Source: Apostichopus japonicus (lineage: Eukaryota; Echinodermata; Holothuroidea; Aspidochirotida; Stichopodidae). From it: a DNA stretch of 64,000 nucleotides. The notes below the pieces were generated by a model. That model had not been told where the DNA came from. It ran no database searches and saw only the letters and a list, made by a program, of their open reading frames with translations. Below are positions 51,401 to 61,000 of this stretch, in pieces. Where the stretch lies: assembly GCF_037975245.1 (NCBI RefSeq), contig NC_092562.1:26796054-26860053 (forward strand). The letters are read 5' to 3'. The translations under genes were made by a program, and so were the position numbers. Within the stretch, counting starts at the first letter, position 1. Each line of letters starts with the position of its first letter.

Positions 51401-52589
51401 AAATTTAGATCACGAATCAGAATTTCATAGAGGTATGAAGAACATTGCTATGGTAGTATCTTTCTCTGCAATCCCACAATGGATGCTGGTTTTGCAATGT
51501 TATCTCCATTTTCCATTGTTGTTTTGGAAAAAAATCAGATTTCACAGTAGATGTGGTAAACAGTAAGAGTTACATATTGTATTGATTGCTTATAATCAAG
51601 CAAGGAGGCCAGTACCTTCTCATATACAGTTCTGATTTTGCTTCGCATAAATGGAGCAATGTACTTGGACATTTATTGAGTTGAAATGAATAAAATTGGT
51701 GAAGTGAATTCCACAGCTGGCATGAAAGTTAATGTATCTGGTTTGTCCTGCTTTGCTATGCGGTTGAACTTACATTTTTACGGTTGTGTATAGAGCTATT
51801 AGTGTAGATTTTGGTATATTGAGAGGGCAAGGAATCAGTTAACCATGCCAGTAGCCTTTGCTTGCTTTTGTTATGATAAAATTTGAGGTACCCGTCTGTA
51901 AACTTTCATACCGAAAAATGTTAATAATGTGACATAAACATATAGTTGTATGTAAATTGATGTCATTCCAACTCTTTCCATATATTGTGTAACCACGCAT
52001 ACCAGGTACCGGTAGTAATACATCATGGTATCTTTCTACTGACAAATGACTGTTCGTAAAATCTTGATGTAAGGTACGAGTATTAGATAATCTTCCAGTT
52101 AGAGGTATGTAAAGATAGTTGAAAGGAGGATCTTACATTTGAAAATGTCTACTGCACTGCATTTGAAAAGGTACCCTCGGATAAACAAGTTAACTGCGGA
52201 AGTGGTGTGTCTAAGTTCATCATCTACTACTCTTCAAATGACGTGGAACCAAATGATGAAGGAACGAAGGATATTCTGGATCCTGATGCTACATCACACA
52301 TATTTGAGAATCTAATGGTGGGAAAAACTTACACCTTCCGAATGACACTGACTACTGCTGGTGGTGAGAGCCCTTTCAGTGATGAAGTAACTCACCTTTT
52401 ACCAAGTGAGTCAAAATTCAGCTGCAGTATTTATATCCATCTTGTTAACAAATATGTGGACATATCTACAATAGTAAATGTTTATGGTGTGGTAAATTGT
52501 TAGGATTACTTATATATGTGATGAGACAAGTGTAGAAAGGGGGAAGAGGGGGGCACGGTGAAGGGTGGTTGGCATCTGTAGCTGTGATG

Positions 52590-52665
<76 letters not shown>

Positions 52666-54952
52666 CATTCATATTTTGGTCAATTTATCATACAGGTAAT
52701 ATATTTGTGATACCTGAGATAATGAACAGGTAAATATTACCAGTGATTTTCTGTACCTTGTTTTCTGCATCTTCAGTACTACCAGCTTTGTCCTCAGCAC
52801 CTGAACTTGGGGCAAGCAGCTGTGATAGAGTGAATATAACATGGAGAAGGTGGCAAGAAGGATTGGATGTCGGAACTCCACCAATCTGTGGTTATATCCC
52901 TTACCATAAGTTAACTGCTAATTTATCATGGACTGCCAATGATATGGTACCTCACCAAGGTGAAAATTTGGAACTGTGGTTTGAATTTGTAAACTTGACT
53001 GAAGTTTCCAATTACACGTTTGCAATTGCTGTTGTTCGTGAAGGACTTGAAGGAAAAGGAGACATGGGTACCAACCTTTTTCATGAAACACCGCCATGCA
53101 AGACAGGTGAAGTGGATATGTTAACTGTAGTAATGGCAGTACGATAAGTCATCTGCCCCCCCCCCAAAAAAAAAAGGTAAACTAGGTAGAATTTGTACAT
53201 GTTATGGGATCAGGGTAGCAAAAAGTGGTCTCAAAGAATAATGGGGATGACATGGGCACATACCCCACACATATGTTCATTTTACTTTACCTCACACTTC
53301 CATGGGTCTGGTGATGTCAGGATAAACAACATGCCCCCCACCCTACCCCCCCCCCCCCCTCTCGTTCCAAACATCAACATAAATGATGTACTAAGATGAC
53401 TAAGAGCCTTTGAAGGTGCGATTCATTTAATAGTTTCCAAGTTTAGCTCAGAGATGACATACCAATTAACCCCTAGCTTTTGTCCCACTTTGAAAGAAGG
53501 GACATAATTGACAATCTAAGGAAATTAAATTAAACCCCCTACACAAACAGCACCCAGCTTAATTAATTCTTCCCCTGATATATGTATGCAGATATCATAC
53601 CACAATTACTTCCTCCATTTTCTGACTGTTAACATTTCAGGCAGATGTACATTTCTCTAATTGTGGTACTGTACCTACATAAGCTTGTGTTCAACACTTG
53701 AGCGTAATTGGGCATTGTAACTCACCATTCGCCGCATCCTTCCTTAATTCCTTTAGAAGTCATAGTACAATGTCTTGTTGATATTGATGTGTAGCTAGTA
53801 GATTATTGGTGTAACATGCAATTGTACTAGCTTACTCTAATCATCTTCTACCTTGCCTTAAGTTTGAATTTTCTTAATCTTGTACATGTTATTCTTCTTC
53901 CTTTATTTCTTGCTCTAAATTGTCTTTCTTCTATTATGATATGCAGGTCCGTCTGCAGGTTTAATTGTTGGATCCACAATTGGAGCATTCCTTTTGATTG
54001 TGCTGCTGGTACTACTGGTTATATATATGTAAGTTTTAAACATAATATTTCATAGTATTGTTTTATGTATAGTAGAAGGGTCATGTTATTTGGAAACTCT
54101 ACAGACCAGCTATATGCTGCTTATTCACTTCTAACACATTCTTTGATATGGTTTCTTCAACGTAAAACAACATTTTAGTAACTGTTTTCTCATTGTAGGG
54201 ATCCACCTAATTTGTTCATTTGTCACTAAGGACTGTCTAAGGATTAGGTTTGTTTGATAAGCATGATCATGATATAGACACACAATAGAACTGACATATG
54301 AGAATAAATGACAACTGATATATAACATGAGAATGCATGACGTTTAGGATAGCTGTGTTGTACCCTTTTTGTATCTTACCTTGCACCATTCAAATCATTC
54401 ATTTTCCCATTTAGCTGCCAACTCACTGGTAACTTGTTACCTCTAGGTGGTCTTTACTGTTCTACCTTAGGGTAAACAGCCATCCTCTCTTACCAACACG
54501 ATCGTTCTTAAGTAACACACAAACATTCACAATGCATTATTTCATCATAAGCTTTTCAAAGAGAGATAAGAAAAAAAGAGTAGCAATATACTTTCTGTTA
54601 TCGAATTTAAACAGTCTGTGTATGTGATAGTCTAAAAATGTACAATGTGGCCCAGGTAAGTTATGTCATTGGATATGGGTAGGGCAACCATAATGAGGGA
54701 CTACTTTAATTACTGATGATGTTACATATTTCCAAACTAAAGGTAAAAATAACTATGATCATACTTTGTAGTCGCTTAATTGTCCCATGACAGAATCTCT
54801 ACTGTTTTAAATCTGAGCCACTGAATGGGCTTATCTATTTTCCCTTCTATGTTACACAATCAAAAACTTACCAAATGGTTTCTTATTCTTTCTTTTCTCT
54901 TTATCATGTTATTTGTTTGCATTTTTAGAATGGCTATACCTACATTGCAAAC

Positions 54953-55024
<72 letters not shown>

Positions 55025-58000
55025 ATAGAATTTTGTATATGTGCAGTAACTTGAGAATTGTATGTGAAGGCTAAATCATGCACTCACAAAGAGTTGTTGT
55101 TTGGATTATTTTAGGCGGAGGAAGAGCAAGAGTGACAAAGGTATGAATGACTCACAGGCTACACGGACAAAGTTTGGTATGTTCATTTATACATGAAATC
55201 ACATTTCTCTCTCTAATTATCTCTTGGAAAAATTTTCCGACATTTGTTTACTCTGATAGACTCTGCTACTCTGTTACACGAATTATGTGTCAACATTACT
55301 TGTTGGGTTTTCTCGATAAACCAATAACCTAATTTCCAGATGGTTTTTGCGGAGACTTAATACAACCTGTGTTTAGGAGAATGATCAACAATTGAGTTTT
55401 AATTAGAATACTTTATTGATTTCGATGCTGTAACGGTAATCATATAAAGCTCACTCTTTCTTAATTCCCTTCACCGCATGCCTTCTTTCATAAGACGGCA
55501 TGTTCTCAGTTATGCCTTTCTTAAATTTCTACATTTGTAAATGTAAATTGCCTTTTAAAGCAATAGACATTATTATGTTTACAGTACATGGTGCACTTTG
55601 GAAACTGGCTTGCCCTAATTAGCTAGTCTAATAACGGTAGAAAATATAGATTAGATGATTGCAAAACCAATACAGTTCGTCTTGAGAATTTGAAAATAAT
55701 TCTTAATGTATACCACTTATCTTTATAATTGCTCTTTGATAATTTACTGCTATTAATACATTGTTTTATACTTATGATATCCAATTGGGAAATTTATTGT
55801 TTGAAGGTTTAATTTTGAAGGTTTGGATATAACTGTTGAAGAAAGCAATAATGGTGTATTTATATTGAGAGCGAATTTAAATTTATATATTTAATTACAG
55901 TCAAATCTACTTCCATGCATTCACCATTCTCCATATGGCCCCATCGACATCAATATGATTGTATTTTATGACTTATTAGCAATTTTAAAGATTTCAGCTT
56001 TTTGAATGAAGACACATGATTACTTGTTGAAATGTATTTTCCAACATTTGACAGGAACTTCATCTTCAGCATTTAAACCAGATGTAGAACCTGTTGCAGT
56101 CGTAACTGAAGCGGATGGAGACGATCTTTACATCAACATTGTAAAACCTGTCCCGGTCCTTGTCACCAATCTTGAAACTTACATGAAAAACTGTGAAGAA
56201 AGCAAGTCCAACACCTTAGAGCAACAATTTCAGGTTGGTCGCATTTTAAAGTATTATTTTGAGTGGAAAGATAAGCTAGATCTTGGTTTAAAAAGGTTAC
56301 AACATTTACAAAATATCTGGTATGCTGATAATGTCGAAGAAGTAATGAAATTGATTTACATAAATAAGAGATTCCTTGAAATCATGGGAAAATCCTGTTC
56401 ATCTGCTGTCCTTTATATTTCCAGATACATCAATTTTTATACAATCTCAAATACAATCTAAAAGATCTTCAGAATGAAGATCAAATTTAGCAAGCCTAAA
56501 ATATCATCTGCTGAATAGTACTAAATTTTCAAAAGCTCACAAGCTTTCAAAAGTACTTTCCCTGAGGCATTGATACTACAAATGAGTCCCAGTCATTGAT
56601 GAGTGCAATAGATAGTTCAATATGGCGGTGTGGATAAATACTTTTAGAGCGGCAGTAAACTATTTGTTGAAATTTGTGCACGGTTGACCATTACCTGACT
56701 ACTTGGGAGTTAACACCAATGACTTTAAAGAGCTATTATCTGAGCATATTTTCCAGCAATCTCATGAAATTTTCTTGATGGTGAGGAGGGACAGTGTTTA
56801 AATTGACATAGCTGTGACATACAGCCCATCTGATGCACAATTCAACTTATCTTCTTTAAATTACTAATGACTATTTCATTCAGCTTTCAAGAAAGATATA
56901 AGTAGCTTGATCAGATCATGTAGATGGCAATGTCACTAAGAATCTACCAAAGTAAACAGAGAGCAAAAATACAAAAGAAGTAATTATAAGTTTATTATAC
57001 TAGTATGTAGTGACACAATATTTATCAGATATGCTAAGTGGCCTCAAGTTCTAAAAACTTACTGCAAAATGTTTAGCATTGCTGAGCAGCGTTAAATATT
57101 TATTTGCATGGCATTTATGATTGTTTGGTCTAAATCTTTGTTATCTCAAGTGATCGCTAGTGATTTTAGCGTTGGTGCCAATAAATATCATGTTTCTATT
57201 TGCTTCACTCGAACAGGATCAAGATATGAAATCTGAGTTTTTTTCTTCAATAAACATATATGGTAAAATTAAAAGATCATTAGGACAACTAGGAATCGAA
57301 AGTTTGGAAGTGCTTTGAGTAAAAGTTGTTTTTACAATATGTTATTACTTTATCTGGCCTTTGTTTCTTTGTTTTTATTAATCAGGCTTACTAATATCGT
57401 GGTTAATTTTTCGCACATTAATTACAAATCTTGACACAAATAATGCAAATGATGTTCTGTTTTGAAATAGAATTGCATCAGTTATATTTTTTTTTCAATT
57501 ATCAATAAATTAGTTTCTCAGTTTGTTGAGCTAAGCCTAGCATCCTTCTGAACACTAAGTCAAGGTTTCTATTTTGAAAATAATGTTATATGATTGATGG
57601 TTATGTCTTGTAATCTGTCAAACTGCCGACTCCTTTACAGGGCTTTAACAAAGGTAAGCAGTTTGCCAGTGAAGTTGGAGAGGAAGACGACAACAGGCAA
57701 AAGAACAGATTCAAGAACATGATTGCTTGTAAGTTTTAACTCTTATAGTTGATAGAATGTCTATGGAATTTAATCTATAGGCAAGAGTGGCAATATCTCT
57801 TCCACATTGCTTGTGTCATGTAGCAGTAATGTAGTAGACGTAGTAGTCATAAAGTAGTAGTGTGGTAGTAATGTGATAGTAATGTGGTAGTAATATAGTA
57901 GTAATGTAGAATAATGTAGAAGTATATAGTAGTGATGTGGTAGTAGTGCGGTAGTAATGTAGTAGTAATGTAGAAGTAATGTAAGAGTGATGTGGTAGTA

Positions 58001-61000
58001 GTGTGCTAGTAATGTAGAAGTATATAGTAGTGATTTGGTAGTAGTGTGGTATTAATGTGGTAGTAGTGTGTTAGTAATGTAGAAGTAATGTAGTAGTAAT
58101 GCAGTAGCAATGTAGAATAATGTAGAAGTATATAGTAGTGATGTGGTAGTAGTGTGGTAGAAATGTAGTAGTAATGTAGAAGTAATGTAAGAGTAATGTG
58201 GTAGTAGTGTGTTAGTAATGTAGAAGTATATAGTAGTGATGCGGTAGTAGTGTGTTAGTAATGTAGAAATAATGCAGTAGTAATGTAGAAGTAATGTAGT
58301 AGTAATCTATTAGTAATGTAGCTATATCCTAAACATATCACTTAAAGCATGTGCTTCCATGCCTCTTTTTTTGTCTTACAAGTAACTACTTATTTCCTGC
58401 TCCCAAGTTTATTCACCCCTCAATATTCACGCTTAACCACAGATGACAACCTGTTGCATCTCATGTGTATATACGAAAGTGGTTAGTCATAGCCCTCTGC
58501 TACTGTATGTGCCTTAGTAATTATCAATAAAAGAGTCTGTGACAACGAGTTTATGTCATAGAGTGGTTAGCCCCCCCCCCCCCCTTCCCTCTTGAAGGAA
58601 GTTGTAATGACCTAAATACTGTTTTTTTTTTTTGGTATGAAGAAGGACTACCATTCCAGACTTCAGAGAGTCAGCCCTTCAGAGAAAACCCACAACCAAA
58701 ACCTTATATTCTTCTGCTGTTGTAGAAATTTAGTAGTATACCTATTTTGATGATACTAATGTTACATGAGATATTTTTACTGCTGGTAGTACTTGTGGAG
58801 TGTGATCATAATTTATTGCTTTTCTTCAATAAATCAGATGACCACTCGAGAGTAATTTTGGAGAAGCTGGAAGGAGACCCTCATTCAGACTATTACAATG
58901 CAAACTATATTAAGGTAGGTAGATTTTAAGAAATATTCATGAAAGCCTGGCATGTAGACTACAAAGAGAACCTCATTCAGAGTATTACAATGCAAAATAC
59001 ATTGAGGTAAGTAGATTTTAAGAAAATATTTATGAAAGCCTGTCATGTAGGCTACAAGGAAAACCTCATTCAGACTATTGCAATGCAAAATTCATTGAGG
59101 TAAGTAGATTTTAAGAAATATTCATTAAAGCCTGGCGTGTAGGCTAAGGGAGAATCTCATTCAGATTAAAATGCAAACTACATTGAGGTTAGTAGATTTT
59201 AAGAAATATTCATGAAATACTGGCAGGTAGGCTACAAAGAGAACCTCATTCAGACTATTACAATGCAAACTACATTGAGGTAAGTATATTTTAAGATATT
59301 ATTCATGAAAGCCTGGCATGTAGACTACAAGAAGAACCGCATTCAGAGTATTACAATGCAAACTACATTAAGGTTAGGTAGATTTTAAGAAATATTAATT
59401 AAAGCCTGACATGTAGGCTACAAGGATGCGGTGAGATGAAAGTTTGCTGTATCTTTACATAAATTTACATCATATTACCCTAAGATATGTTCCTCAACTC
59501 TATCATTCTCTGCTGATGTTCATTATATTTTCTCCGTTGTGTACTTTGCAGGGGCAGTGTGGTTTGAGACATTGTGATAATTGTTTTTGCGAATTGTCCT
59601 TGCCTAGCAGAGCATTAACCCAGTAACAGGGACACTAATGTCAGACATAGAGGACAATAATGTTAGACATAGTGTCCCTTTCAGCATTAGTGTCCATTCC
59701 ACTGTAGACCTCTCTCCACTGATCTTAATTCTTACACACAGTAATTATGTAGACTGGCCGGAGCAGAGTCCAATAGGTCAAACAGAGCAGAGTAAACATT
59801 TGGAGAATGATAACTTAGTTATAATAATATATGGTGGTATTTATTCTCTTCTTATTGCAAACACTTAATAGACTTAGTGTATCTTGAAGTAAAAAAAAAT
59901 CTGCTTTGGTGAACTGTTAAAACTGGTTCTTTTAATGAGTTTATTTCACCTCTAATCAATCAACTCACAAGGCTTAATTCCAAGGCTAACAGTAAATGAA
60001 AAGATACATTTCTACTTTTTTTACATTATTTATTTTTCATAGAATGCTGAAGAGTTTAACGCATTCATAGCTTGCCAAGGTAATATTCTTTATTTTTATT
60101 ATTTTCATGCATATTGAAACCCTAGTTACATGTTTGTCCATAGGACTGTTCCAGTACTGTATTACCTGAAACGGTTAACATGCAAGCTTGCAATCTACAA
60201 ACATGACACTAGAATTAGTGTGAGTTTAAGGTTTTGTAGACTATCACTTACAGCATCTACATTAACAATAGCAAATGCTAATCTGTTTTAATAGCATCAA
60301 ATGTTTAGATGATAAGGTTCTGTCATAACATTCAATGCCAAATTTTCTGTGTCACACTTATCCCCAGCAACATTGTGAATTACATGCATGTTAAATTTTA
60401 AACAATAGCAAAGCATTCAATTGGGGATCATAAGTCACCAAGCATATAATTGTAGGCTATTAAAATATATTTTATTATATTTACTCTTTTATCCAAATGT
60501 AAAGATTGGGATAGTGAAATATCTTGATTCTGTTTTGACAGGACCAAATACTGCATCCATTGACGACTTCTGGAGAATGGTAATACAGGAGAAAGTGTTA
60601 AACATAGTCATGCTGACAAACCTGATTGAGAAAGGAAAGGTAACAATTGGGTCTAATATATTTCACTTGTTCGATCCTTAAAACAAAGCAAGAACATTAT
60701 GAATTGTTAGCAGTAATGTAGGCTGACCATATACTGTTTTTCTGAAGGTGCAAACTACCACCTTCCATCAAATCAAAGATGACAGTGATGTTTTTATTAG
60801 CTATTTTTCTGTAACTCTCTGTAAATGTTCCCTCATCCTCCAAATTTGCGCCAATCTCTTTGAGTGTGCCCACTAATGTATGATTGTTTTTTTCTTTTCT
60901 GTTAACCATATGAAAATGTAGGTGTTTTCTCTTAAAAGATTATTGTTCAAAAGATCTTTTAGTTTAAATGAAATTTAGATTCTGAGGACAAGATGGACTT

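Larger units (their letters stand above)
46793..52505 (+). repeat. Segmental duplication, copy 2 (partner 1-3890)
   Basis: Same block within gene B. It is longer because of a 2440-bp element (48417-50856) and an extra segment of about 295 bp (51434-51728) not present in copy 1. Confidence 0.9.

Noticed and set aside
57835-58325. CRISPR-like regular repeats
   Set aside because: Units are 9-14 bp without unique spacers, in a eukaryotic intron: a minisatellite.
58915-59430. Array of alternative exons
   Set aside because: Each unit has a donor but no acceptor with the required phase; the nearest AG would create a stop at the split codon. Treated as a tandem repeat instead.
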